A stretch of 64,000 nucleotides of DNA from positions 186,001-250,000 of the forward strand of contig WHVA01000044.1 of assembly GCA_015179125.1 (NCBI GenBank), in the 5' to 3' direction. This DNA is from Gautieria morchelliformis (taxonomy: Eukaryota > Basidiomycota > Agaricomycetes > Gomphales > Gomphaceae). Each line of letters opens with the position of its first letter. Within the stretch, counting starts at the first letter, position 1. Below the pieces are notes generated by a model, which saw nothing but the letters and a program-made list of their open reading frames with translations, had not been told where the DNA came from and searched no databases. Below are positions 20,405 through 30,799 of this stretch, one piece after another. Position numbers and translations under genes: made by a program.

Positions 20405-20646
20405 TCAGCCCTTCCCGGATCCCGAATTCAGGTGCGCGTCCGGGTGCGCCATGATCTTTGTGAACATGGTGTCCCTATGGTACGCGTCTCGTAGGACCTT
20501 AGACAGGTCTACGCCTTGCTCAACGATCCGGCGCAGGGGTGCGCCGTCATTCCCTGCGGCGATGGCTCTGACATCATCGTCGTCGTCGCTGGACGCGGCG
20601 ACGTTCGCGGGCTCTGGTGAGCCCTCGTTTAATGCGGTGGCTTCCA

Positions 20647-21234
20647 TTACTCTCGCCTCTGTCTTCTCAGCGAGGCGTTAGAGCGTCTTGTCGCCGCTGT
20701 TCGCAGCTCGACATACCGGTCGGTGGGCAATAACTCACCGTCCGGATCTAAACGTGCATCCGCGTTCACGAAGACGTTGTCATCACTCGTGTCGCTCTCG
20801 TAGTAGCGCGACAGGCAGTCCGCTACCTTGTTCTCTACACCGTCAACATGAACGGTGTTGAAATTGAACCAGGAGAGAAACTCCCACCATCTGACCTGTC
20901 GGTCAGATAGGCTCTTTTGGGTCTTGAAGTACTCAAGTCCCTTGTGGTCTGTGACGAGGGTGAACCTTCGCCCCAGCATTTTGTCCTCCCATTTCATGAG
21001 AGCCTCGAGCACCGCGATAGTCTCGTGCTCGTGAGTCCGGTAGTGTTGCTGAGCAATGCCGAACTTCTTTGACAAGAAGCCCGCTGGTCGACAAGTTTGC
21101 CAGTCAGGACCTTGGCCATAGACCGCACCGACGCCGGCTTTTGACCCGTCAGTGATCACCCAGATCGGCTCTGGGCACCTTGCGTCTACTGGACGCAGGA
21201 TCGGGGACTTACAGGCCAACGCCTTAATGCTTTG
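20647..21234 (-). pseudogene. RNase H of element E
   Basis: Asp in IWVITDGSKAGVGAVYGQG, Glu in HEHETIAVLEALMKW and Asp in TLVTDHKGLEYFKTQ are kept. The last Asp region NKVADCLSRYYES is also visible. A TAG (DKC-stop-QSIK, near 21235) separates it from RT in the same frame. Confidence 0.87.
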
Positions 21235-22285
21235 CTAGCATTTGTCGGGCAGTGGCGTCCATTCGAATGGACGGTTATTACGCCCACAGCCCGATAGCGG
21301 GGTGGTATATGCGCTAACATCCGGCATGTAGTGTGCCAGATACTGTACGAGCCCAAGGAAACGCTGGACGTTGTTGAACATCCATGGCCTGCACCACTCG
21401 CGGATGCGTTGCATCTTATCCTCGTCAGCATGTACCCCTTGGCCATCGATCATATGGCCGAGGCACTCCATTCAGATGGAGTAGAGGTCCACCTTTTTCT
21501 TGCTCAGAAAGAGGTGGTTCTTCCTTAGTCTGTCAAAGACGATGTAGAGGTGTTCTTCATGCTCTTGTATTGAGAGCGAGAATATGAAGATGTCGTCCAT
21601 GTATACATGGACGAAGCGACCTATGCAGTCGCGGAAAATGGCTGTCATCAGCCGTTGGAATGTTGATGGGGCGTTACAGTCCCCCATCTGTATCACCTGA
21701 AAGTGCCAAGATCGTGGCAAAGGCTGTCTTTGCTACGTGATCCGGATGGATCCGGATCTGCTCGTATGCTTCTGACATATCGAGTTTAGTTCGATATCGG
21801 CAGCGAGCCATGTCACTGCGTATGATATCCTGATCTGGGAAGGGCGTGACGTCCTTCACCGTGTTTTCGTTCTGCTGGCGCAGATCGAAGACGGTTCTCA
21901 ACGTACTGTTCTTCTTCGGCACACACAGCATGGGCACTGCCTGCTGTGCTACTGCCGGAATCCACCACTTTGCCATGGTGTATCGTTCTATCTTTGCCGA
22001 CAGTTCCTCTCGGAAGTGTTCGGGGCATTTCGGTAGTCGATACCGCATGTGCTTGTTGGGATCGATGAGGTTGATCTCATGGTTTATCTCCCGCAGTGGC
22101 GGGAGTTCTAATGGAATTCCACTGACTAGGTCAGTGATTCTTTCCATCCATTCCTCGCGGAGGCGAGGAAGGTCATCATCCGTGAGGATGATGGTAGTGG
22201 TTGGCTTAGAAGCCATTAGGCGCTGTTGGCGTCTATTAGGTCCCGCGGCGCACGGGCCTGCTTTCCGCTTTCCCATCGCTTTCAC
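21235..22285 (-). pseudogene. Reverse transcriptase of element E
   Basis: RT fingers and palm in MRYRLPKCPEHFREEL, VPKKNSTLRTVFDLRQQN and KLDMSEAYEQIRIHP; after a frameshift near 21710 the palm continues with GDCNAPSTFQRLMT and the catalytic YMDD in HVYMDDIFIFS; thumb with MECLGHMIDGQGVHADE and FLGLVQYLAHYMPD. The catalytic Asp pair is intact, but frame changes near 21710 and 21471 break the protein. Confidence 0.9.
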
Positions 22286-22363
22286 CGTTAGGTGAGAGCG
22301 TCTCTCCCTACGACTGTAGGGTGAGTTCGAGGATGAGTCGTCCCGCGACTCGTCCTCCTGGCT

Positions 22364-22801
22364 TCAATGAGCCAGGTTCGGCGTCGGCGCTTGGGTGATC
22401 CTGCTCACCCGTGGCCCTTTGTCCTCGTTCTTCGATTTGTCGTCGTCGAATGAGACCTTGCCCGTGGGGATCACTTCGTTTCCCTTGCGGATCGTCCCTG
22501 GGCTCGAGAAGTCCAGGGTTATGCCGAATCTCCTTAGGAACGGTGTCCCTAAGATCGCGTCATAATATTCAACGTTTGCTACGTCGAAGTATTCGTCGTA
22601 TGTCCCGCGACCAAACTTGATGGTCGTGTTCGTTCCATAGTTGATCGTGGAACGGCTGCCTATGCAGGCTAGCTGCAGCACGATTGGTTGCTCCAGGGAG
22701 AATGTCTTCATCCCTGTAGCTCGCGTGAATTCGGGGGACAGCAGTACCCCTTCGCTGCCGCTATCTAGCAGGCAGTGTGCTTTTACGCTGTTTATTTCCC
22801 A
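22364..22801 (-). pseudogene. Aspartic protease of element E
   Basis: LLDSGSEGVLLSPEF has the canonical D-S-G; the second hydrophobic-Gly signature is AILGTPFLRRFG. It is in the same frame as gag and separated from it by one TAA (22804-22802). Confidence 0.85.
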
Positions 22802-23850
22802 TTACCCTGATAGGGTACGGTTCTCACTACGCGGACGCGTTGGCCGCGTTCTGTGTTTGCTTCGGTGGTGATACACCGGCTCGGCCGCCTTGTCTGGCGT
22901 GACCGATGTGTGTGCCGCCATGACTTTCGTGGCAGTTTCATCTTCCAGCGCGAATCTGATCGTGCTGGACCTGTAGGTGGTGTCCTCCACCTCTTCGTCC
23001 CATTCATAGTATTGGGACGGCTCAGGGTCCCATTCTTCAGCGGGCGTGTCTCCATTATCCGGAGTGTCATTTGGTTGGGGATCACCCTCCCCCTCTTCAT
23101 CAATCTGTTGAAGAGAGTTTTGATCGGGATCCGTCTCTGGATCATCGGCTTCACCGTCGTGCCTCACGGCCGCTGTCCTTATACCGGACCTAAGTTGGGG
23201 GCATTCTGCCTTCTTGTGGCCAGGTTGGCTGCATTCAAAGCATGTGGTGTTGCTTTGGCTGCCGCTGGGCCTGTCGTTGGGCCGGCCAGACGTTTTCGTC
23301 GGTGGGGCAGGTCGCAGGGACGATCCTGACGCTTGAGGCTGTTTAGCTTCAGGCGGGCGTCCAGCTTGTGCTGGGTGTGAGGGCAGTAGCCGTTGACTTG
23401 TTCCGCTTCTTGCGAACAGGCTGGGCCTGGTCAGGCCCGTTTGTGTCAACGCCTTGTTCCCTGTGAGCCGGGCGGCGCTTGCCGTTGCTGCTGCACTTTC
23501 TGCGCGGCGCATCCCCATGTTGTATCGGGATGCCTCCTCGATCATTCCGGCCGTCTCGAAGAGTTGCTCTATTGAGCTGCTCTCGGCATTATAGCCCTTT
23601 TTGAGGACTTCGTTGCGCAGCGTTTCATGTAGTGCCAATACGAACTGTCTCTGGAACATGTACTCGTCTGGTGGCTGTATCATACGTGCCGCGTATTTCT
23701 TGAGCTCGTTCAGCATCTCCTGAACGGTTTTCATGCCTTGCATGACCACGTCGAATTTATTCAATGCGTGATGGTATGTCAGTGTGTGCAGGAACCTCTT
23801 TGAAGGCCTTGCATCACTGATTCCAGCGTCCAGCTGCGGACCTGGCGATC
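22802..23850 (-). pseudogene. Gag of element E, 3' part, after the R1 insertion
   Basis: Begins at F-D-R-Q-V-R-S-W-T-L-E-S-V, directly continuing E-R-F on the other side of R1 once the GAAGC duplication is removed. A one-base indel at about 23790 shifts the frame (LQR/RFLHT). Then gag core (FQRQFVLALHETLRNEVL), CCHC knuckle CFECSQPGHKKAEC, acidic tail, TAA at 22802. Confidence 0.88.
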
Positions 23851-23855
23851 GAAGC

Positions 23856-25873
23856 TGTCAAGATTGGATTTTGGGCGTTAATATCGCATGTTAGTGGCGA
23901 ATGCCCGAATAGCGTGTGTGATCTAGCGAATCTCCCAGCGAACAGTACCAAAGAGGTAAGGGTTAAGAAGTAAGAGGGTGTCAGGGGACACCCTGTTTTC
24001 CATTTCCAGTTCCGACACCACACCCAGTTCCGACTCCATTTCCGACTCCGCTTCCGGTTCCGATTCCATCTCCGCCTCCGCCTTCGGAAATGATTCCGCT
24101 TCTGGGAGAACTTCCACCAGTTCTGTTCGCCTTGCCAGTTCCACTCCAATTTCCGACTTCCACTCTCGGAACAGTGTCGGAAATCAAGCGACTCGCGTAA
24201 TAGGTGGCATCAAGGGTCGATCAAGGGTCAGGGAGATGCAGGGTTGATGGCGGGTGCCAAGTGTTGTCCCTGGCTGCGCAGCGTAGTATAATATGGGCTC
24301 ACTGACATTGGGGGTCCTTAGACTTTTCTCTTTGGATTTCCCCTTGTCAGGTGAGAAGCCCCCCTCTTGTATACTCTGTCCATTTATATAGACTTTGGAT
24401 TTCCCCTTGTCAGTTGTGTGGTAGTGTGATCTCCACAACCGGCCAGGGTTGCCCTTACAGAGGGTTACTCGAAAGGAATTCGCCCTGATCTACAGTCATA
24501 GCGAAATAGCCCGTGGCACTTGACGATGTAACGTGCAAGGTGTCACGGAAGGGTTGTCTAAGTAGCGACAATCCCTTCGCCGGCAAAGGTGCTCCTTCAG
24601 AGCCCTTTTCCAACAGCACAGAAAATAACTCGAAGGCTAAGGTAACAAAGATGAAGTATGAGAACTCACCAGTGATGCCTAAGTCCTCTTCTGGTCGAAG
24701 GTAGAAATCTACAGGAGAAGGCTCAAGACGATGATCACAGCGAGGTCAAGTTTGCACAAGATGGACGTATGATAATTAAACTGGAGAATATACATGCGAA
24801 TGTAGACTACTTATACCGAATGCTCATATGGTGCTAGCGAATAGGAACGAGGCCATCTGGAGTCAGGGTTGGATAGGGGTGTGCGGTCAGGATACATAAT
24901 AGATGAAATAGACATACAATAGAATGGAAGAGGGGTGCGAACATGAAACAACGGAGAGGAAAGAGGGCGAAGGCCCCTATGTACGAAAACACGCCTTGGG
25001 ACCTGCATATACACCACCCTGCACGGACTCTTCATCTGCTGGGTTGGTCCCACATGACCTATGGGTAGGATGCCCCGCGAATGCATTCTGGACATAGGAA
25101 CACCCAAAGGGGGTTGAATTGAGAAGATGATGGGACCAGTGATGAACCATCAACCCGGGTAAAGGATGTTGATTGTGTTTTGATGGCATGCCTGCTGGCG
25201 AATGATGCAAGTAGCGAATGGTCATATGGCAAATGTGGCGACTAGCGAATGGAGCGAGGAGTGAATGGAGCGAAGACACGCGAACATGGAAGAGTGGTGA
25301 AAGGGACAACAGGGATAGCTGGGTGCAAGAAATAAATGAGTCATGACAGCCTGCACGTCCTTGCAATTCATGATAGGACCAGTGATGAACCAACAATCCA
25401 GGTAAAGGATGTCGATCGTGTTCGATGGCATGGCTACTGGCAAATGATGCAAGTAGCGAATGGCCAGTTGGCGAATGTGGCGAATAGTGAATCGAGCAAG
25501 GAGTGAATGGAGCGAAGCCGAGCGAACATGGAAGAGTGGTGAAAGGGAAAACAGGGATAGCTTGATACAAGAAATGAATGTGTCATGACAACTGTGTAGT
25601 GAAAACTTCAGCGAAGCTAATTCATCCTGCACTGCAGTGGTGCGAGTCCCATTGAGTCCAACCTGCATGGAGGCTGCAACTGACACTATCCGAATGCATC
25701 CTGAGCATGTGGGTCTGGCGTGCTGGCAGGAATGATGCAAATAGCGAAAGCGAAAGCAGTATGGCGACGAATATTTTGGCAAGATATTCGCTGGTTCAGG
25801 AAGTCGTTCGCTGGTTCAGGAAGTCATTCGCCTTGTGCTGAGGGATGATTCGCAGGATAAACGAATCATGACA
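23856..25873 (-). mobile_element. R1 copy i, inserted in gag of E (contains a solo LTR)
   Basis: Reads TGTCAAGATTGG...ATCATGACA on the plus strand and is flanked by GAAGC (23851-23855 and 25874-25878). Without the nested solo LTR and its duplication it is about 1532 bp. It has three successive ends in TCATGACA (25348, 25590, 25873), that is two extra terminal units of 242 and 283 bp. Orientation is given relative to copies starting TGTCATGAC. Confidence 0.9.
23979..24459 (+). repeat. Solo LTR of the B/C/D family inside R1
   Basis: TGTCAGGGGACACC...CCCTTACA, 481 bp, with perfect 5-bp duplication GAGGG (23974-23978 and 24460-24464). Confidence 0.93.
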
Positions 25874-25878
25874 GAAGC

Positions 25879-26985
25879 GTTCAACGTTTCGAAGGAACCA
25901 CTCCTGGGCTTCGCCGGTGAGGCGAGTGCCCACATAGCCGACCTGCATGTCAATGCTGGTTGGCCCTAGGAGGCAATTCATTTTTAGCCATCGTAGGATG
26001 GCTGCCACGAAGCCTTCAAACTCTTCGAGGTCCGATCCCCCTGCATATGGCTCGGGGTGGGCCAATTTTACGCCGGCCTTCGCTAGCACAGACTTCTCCG
26101 GGTCTGTGTCCGCGGCGTCTGACAACGCCATGCGGATCATCCGTGTGATCCCGTCGTACGGCTCCATTGGTACGATGTCGGCCTGGTCAGGGATTCCCTG
26201 GCCTTCCGTTGGGGCCATGGATCGCTCACGCGGTTGTGACGCCGCACGGGGCAGGCTGTTATATACCCTGACGGGCCCCGGGCCCAGGTTGGGCTCGGGA
26301 TTGGGAGCATTTTGTGCTCTCGGTTCTGGGGGCGTTTTGTGCCTGGTGTCCCCGGTCAGTCCCGCGTTGCGGATCCGTAGCCTGCTGTTGTAGGCTGCGC
26401 GCGCTTGCCGTGCGTCTTGTACGGCTTGCATGAGCTGCTCGTCGGGTAGCTGAGCGGTGTGGCTGTGGGCCACCGTTTCTTCAGCGTTCTTCGCTATTAG
26501 CTCGAGTGCCCATGTGTGGCGGCGCGCGGCTGCGGCTTCTTTACGCTGCCAGTGTGCGACTTCGAGCTCTAAGCTCTCAGTCGTCGTTTCAGAGTCAGGC
26601 TCTGAGGCGACCTGATCCCTAACGATCTGTTGGATTGTTTTACAGCTGTCCATTGGGGCAGCCGGTTGTTCCTGAGGCTCGTTCCCGAACCTTACGTCCT
26701 GTTCGACCGGGACGGCTGGCGGCGGCATTCGCTGCTTGTCTCGCTCCTTTCGGCGCACGTCGCGACTGCGTTCGTTAGCTGCGGACTGTCACAAGCTCAG
26801 ACGAGTTACGTCGCGTTCCCCGCGTGGGCGGAGTGCTTTCTGGACGTCCTCCAGCGTGGCTGCGTCTTGCAGCCTGACCTCCTCCGCCTGGTGGAGTTCC
26901 TTGCCGATTGCCATTAGGGCGGCGGCGGCGTTGTCAAGCTGCGATGCCAGCTGATCGTGCTTGTGGCGCGTCAGTCATTTGGTGG
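25879..26985 (-). pseudogene. Gag of element E, 5' part, before the R1 insertion
   Basis: N-terminal coiled-coil region (QLDNAAAALMAIGKEL; LELEVAHWQRKEAAAARR) and the start of the gag core, VKLAHPEPYAGGSDLEEFEG through GEAQEWFLRNVERF, where R1 begins. A TGA near 26790 splits the coiled-coil part, so the annotated continuous frame starts at 26758. The true start codon is not identified. Confidence 0.75.
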
Positions 26986-27340
26986 CCACAATGAACATCA
27001 GTACCACTAACATTCTTTCTGTGTCTGTAGGGGAATGGGTGTTCAACCAGACCTAGTTCTTTTCTAAATGTCTTGACAAACATGTAAAACACCTCTGAAG
27101 AGTTAACAGTCCTTGTATGCTGTTGATAAAACTGGGGAGAAGCTATTCAAACATTCCTCTAGTTATCTTCTATTTTTCCTTATTTTTCCGAAGCTTCTGT
27201 GGCTCAAACTACAATTTTTCTGTCACTACAGAGTTGTGGATCCCCTAGCACCCACAACTCTGTTCCAGACATTATATTTCGAACTCCACTGGGCATCTTG
27301 GCAGTAGCCACATTTTCAGACTTATGGTTACTCAAGCACC
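26986..27340. other. No gene seen; contains a strong hairpin
   Basis: Unclassified sequence right of element E. The only structure is an 11-bp perfect stem CAGAGTTGTGG/CCACAACTCTG (27229-27239 and 27252-27262, 12-nt loop) that recurs at 59639-59672. Confidence 0.6.
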
Positions 27341-27713
27341 TGTCATGACTCATTTATTTCTTGTATCCAGTAACTCCATTTTCCCTTTTGTCACACCACT
27401 TCTATGTTCACTCTGTTCGCTTTGCCGAATTTGCTGAACAGTTATTTGCTACTCGCATCATTCACCAGTAGGCACGCCATCAAATGCAATCGACATCCTT
27501 AAATGCAATCGACATCCTTTACCCAGGCTTGATGGTTCATCACTGGTCCCACCATCTTCTCGACTCAACCCCCTGTGGGTGTTCCTATGGCCGGAATGCA
27601 TTTGCAGGACATCTTACCCATAGATCATATGGGATCAACCCAGCAGACAAAGAGTCCGTGCAGGGTAACGTGTATGAAGGTCTCAAGATGTGTTTTCATA
27701 CATAGGTACCTTC
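27341..27713 (+). repeat. R1 fragment, truncated
   Basis: Starts TGTCATGACTCATTTATTTC and follows other R1 copies for about 370 bp, then is cut by an R1 copy in the other orientation at 27714. Confidence 0.8.
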
Positions 27714-29783
27714 TGTAAAGATTGGTTTTTAGGCGTTAATATCATGTATTAGTGAACACAGCGAATGCCCGAATAACTTGTGCGAATAAGTATGCCATTC
27801 GGCGAATCAGTGAACCAATGAATGTTCACAAGATAAGAGGGTTGCCCGAACGGGGCTCGCCCTATCTACAGTCGTAGCGAAATAGCCCGTGGCACTTGAC
27901 GATGTAATGTGCAAGGTGTCATGGAAGGGCTGTCTAAGTAGCGACAATCCCTTCGCCGGCGAAGGTGCTCCTTCGGAGCCCTTTGCCAACAGCACAGAAA
28001 ATAGTTCGAAGGCTAAGGTAACGAAGATGAAGTATGAGAACTCACCAGTGATGCCTAAGTCCTCTTCTGGTCGAAGATAGAAATCTCCAGGAGAAGGCTC
28101 AAGAGGATGATCACAGCGAGGTCAAGTTTGCACAAGATGGACGACGTACGATAATTGAACTGGGGAATATACATGCGAATGTAAACTACTTAAATCAAAT
28201 GCTCATACGGTATCAGCGAATAGGAAAGAGGCCGTCGTGAGTCAGGGTTGGATAGGGGTGCGCAGTCATGATACTAAGTAGATGGAATAAACATACAATA
28301 GAGTTGTCATGACTGGTTTATTTCTCCTACCGCGCTACCTCCATGTTCCCCCTCGTCACTCCCTAGCATCTTCGTCAGAGTTCGCCGCACCTACCGACCA
28401 CTCCTCCTCTACGTCTACTCTACTCGCTGTTCGCCCCATCCTCCGAACCGCTATTCGCTACTCGCGCATTTCGCCAGCAGGCACGCCATCAAATATGATC
28501 GATACCAATCACCCGGCATGATGGTTCATCATTAGCCCCATCACCTTCTTAATCCAACCCCATTGGGTGTTCGTATGGCCAATGCGTGTTCGCAGGGCGT
28601 CCCTTCCATAGGTCCTGCGGGATCAACCCAGTAGACCAAGAGTCCGTGCAGGGTAGCATGTACGCGGGTCCCAAGACATGGTTTTGTCCATATGTGCCTT
28701 CGCCCCCTTTTTCCCTCCGTCGTTTCATGTTCGCATTCTTCCCTCACTCTATTGTATGTTTATTCCATCTCCTTAGTATCATGACTGCGCACCCCTATCC
28801 AACCCTGACTCGTGACGGCCTCTTTCCTATTCGCTGATACCATACGAGTATTCGATATAAGTAGTTTACATTCGCATGTATATTCCCCAGTTCAATTATC
28901 ATACGTTGTCCATCTTGTGCAAACTTGACCTCGCTGTGATCATCGTCATTGAGCCTCCCTTTGAAGATTTCTATCTTCAACCGGCCAAGGACTTAGGCAT
29001 CACTGGTGAGTTCTCATACTTCATCTTCGTTACCTTAGCCTTCGAACCATTTTCTGTGCTGTTGGCGAAGGGCTCCGAAGGAGCACCTTCGCCAGCAAAG
29101 GGATTGTCGAGACTTAGACAGCCCTTCCGTGAGACCTTTCACGTTACATCGTCAAGAGTCACGGGCTATTCCGCTACGACTGTAGATAGGACGAGCCCCG
29201 TTTAGGCAAACCCTCTTACCTTGTGAACATTCATTGGTTCACCTATTCGCCGAACGGCATACTTATTCGCACAAGTTATTCGGGCATTCGCTGTGTTCAC
29301 TAATACACGATATTAATGCTTGAAAACCAATCTTGACAAGAGTGAGGGAAGAGTGCGAACATGAAACAACGGAGAGTAAAGGTGGCAAAGGCACTTATGT
29401 ATGAAACCATGTCTTGGGACCCGCATACATGCCACCCTGCACGGGCTCTTCGTCCACTGGGTTGATCCCACACGACCTACGGAAGGGACGTCCTGCGAAC
29501 ACACTTTGGCCATATGAACACCCAAAGGGGTTGGATTAAGAAGATGATGGGGTTAGTGATAAACCATCACACCGGGTAAATGGTATCGATCATATTTGAT
29601 GGCATGCCTGCTGGCAAAATGTGCGAGCAGCGAATAGCGGTTCGGAGAATGGGGCGAACAGTGAATAGAGTGGACGTAGAGGAGGAGTGGTCGGAGGGTG
29701 AGGCAAACTCTGGCGAAGATGCTAGGGAGTGACGAGGGGGTACGTAGAGGCAGCGGGGTAAGAGAAATAGACAGGTCATGACA
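27714..29783 (-). repeat. R1 copy split by a nested R1
   Basis: Left part 27714-28314, right part 29344-29783, ending AGGTCATGACA; interrupted by copy ii at an AGAGT site. No matching duplication at its own borders (CCTTC left, GATAT right), so it has recombined or lost a flank. Confidence 0.8.
28315..29338 (+). mobile_element. R1 copy ii, full length, nested in another R1
   Basis: TGTCATGACTGG...CCAATCTTGACA, 1024 bp, with target duplication AGAGT (28310-28314 and 29339-29343). No extra terminal unit. Confidence 0.92.
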
Positions 29784-29924
29784 GATATCTGGAGTTCTTG
29801 GTGTGGCGTTCTCCTTGAATGCATTTTGGGTCGATGCATGTACGGTGGGGAGGGAAAAAGTCATGAAATGCTGTAAAGTGGAACATATGAAATAGAGATG
29901 GTTAGAACATGGTGGACACTCACC

Positions 29925-30323
29925 GACACCGTTGGTAGGGCCGAACTTCAAGAAAAGCAGCAGTAGATGATCGGCTCTGTGGTCATTTCGACAGTTTTGG
30001 GTGTCTGTGACCTCCCAAGCGATCCACATGAGGGCCTTCCAGAGCAGTTCAACTGTATCATGGTCCTGGTCAGTAGCATCACGCAAGAAATTCTGGATAT
30101 TCAATGGTAGGGTGGCGGGAGGATTGATTGCATCATGGGGTTGAGTCCAAGAGATACGCGCCTGGAGGTGTCTAACGAGTGTGATGAAGGTAGAAATAAT
30201 GTCGAAGGGGACATCCGCTAGCATTGGGTATGTATTGAGCACTTGTAGCAAAGACCCGTGCTGAGACATGGGTGAAACTAAGGAGAGAGAACTTGAGGAA
30301 GACTTGGCGTATATGTATTGCAC
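29925..30323 (-). pseudogene. First exon resembling CxC5-type proteins associated with KDZ transposases
   Basis: Minus-strand frame with MSQHGSLLQVLNTYPML, TLPLNIQNFLRDATD and LLLLFLKFGPTNGVG, followed at once by a GTGAGT donor (about 29925). This is the pattern I associate with the N-terminus of fungal proteins carrying cysteine clusters next to KDZ transposases (established from memory, not searched). The Cys cluster and transposase that should follow are not present; R1 sequence begins about 140 bp downstream. So a fragment, probably of a lost KDZ element. Confidence 0.5.
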
Positions 30324-30799
30324 GGGGTGTCAAACGTTGAGGGCACGAGGGTACAGGTGTTTCTTGAGGTAACGAAATACGCAGCGTACAAAGTTGTTCC
30401 CAAATGTAAATATTAAAATGCGTCTTTGTAGATCTCTGTGGGTTCTCCTACCCACAGCGAACCACGCTTATTACTAGGCTGGTCCGTGGACCGGTGCATG
30501 GACTATCTCCCAACGGCCGCTTTGCTCTCCTGGGCCGTGTCCGCTAGGCCGTGTCCGCTACTTCCCTCGTGACTGGGCTTGGGACAATAGAGGCGTTCGC
30601 TGCCTGCGGGCCGCGGGTTCGAGAAGTCACTCTACCCAATAAGGGAATAAGTGCAACCGGTGACAGCGAGCGCATCGGGTTATGACGGTCTCGGAGGTTA
30701 CCCATTGAATCCGGCTTGTCTTTCCAAAACCGGTGGATGACCCAGGCAAGCGTGGCACCCAGACCTGACGATCATCATCATTATTAGCCCGAACTCCAA
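30324..30799. repeat. No gene seen; 14-bp tandem pair
   Basis: GGCCGTGTCCGCTA is repeated twice head to tail at 30533-30560. GGTTCGA near 30618 resembles a Pol III B box, but no tRNA fold is evident. Otherwise unclassified. Confidence 0.5.

Larger units (their letters stand above)
17399..26985 (-). mobile_element. Chromovirus E: Ty3/Gypsy element with extra 3' ORF, interrupted by R1
   Basis: Minus-strand order: gag (26985-22805, split by R1 at 23856-25873), protease, RT, RNase H, integrase, chromodomain, then an additional sense-strand ORF (18886-17399). Not the same family as A or B/C/D. No LTRs were found: the right end fades into unclassified sequence near 27000 and the left end meets the Helitron module. 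Multiple frameshifts and stops show an old copy. Confidence 0.87.

Noticed and set aside
24977..25782. Long minus-strand frames (186-197 codons) in R1 copy i
   Set aside because: They read across repeated terminal units, rich in Ser/His/Pro, and other R1 copies do not keep them.
30590..30670. Possible tRNA or SINE with B box GGTTCGA
   Set aside because: No A box at the right distance and no cloverleaf could be drawn.
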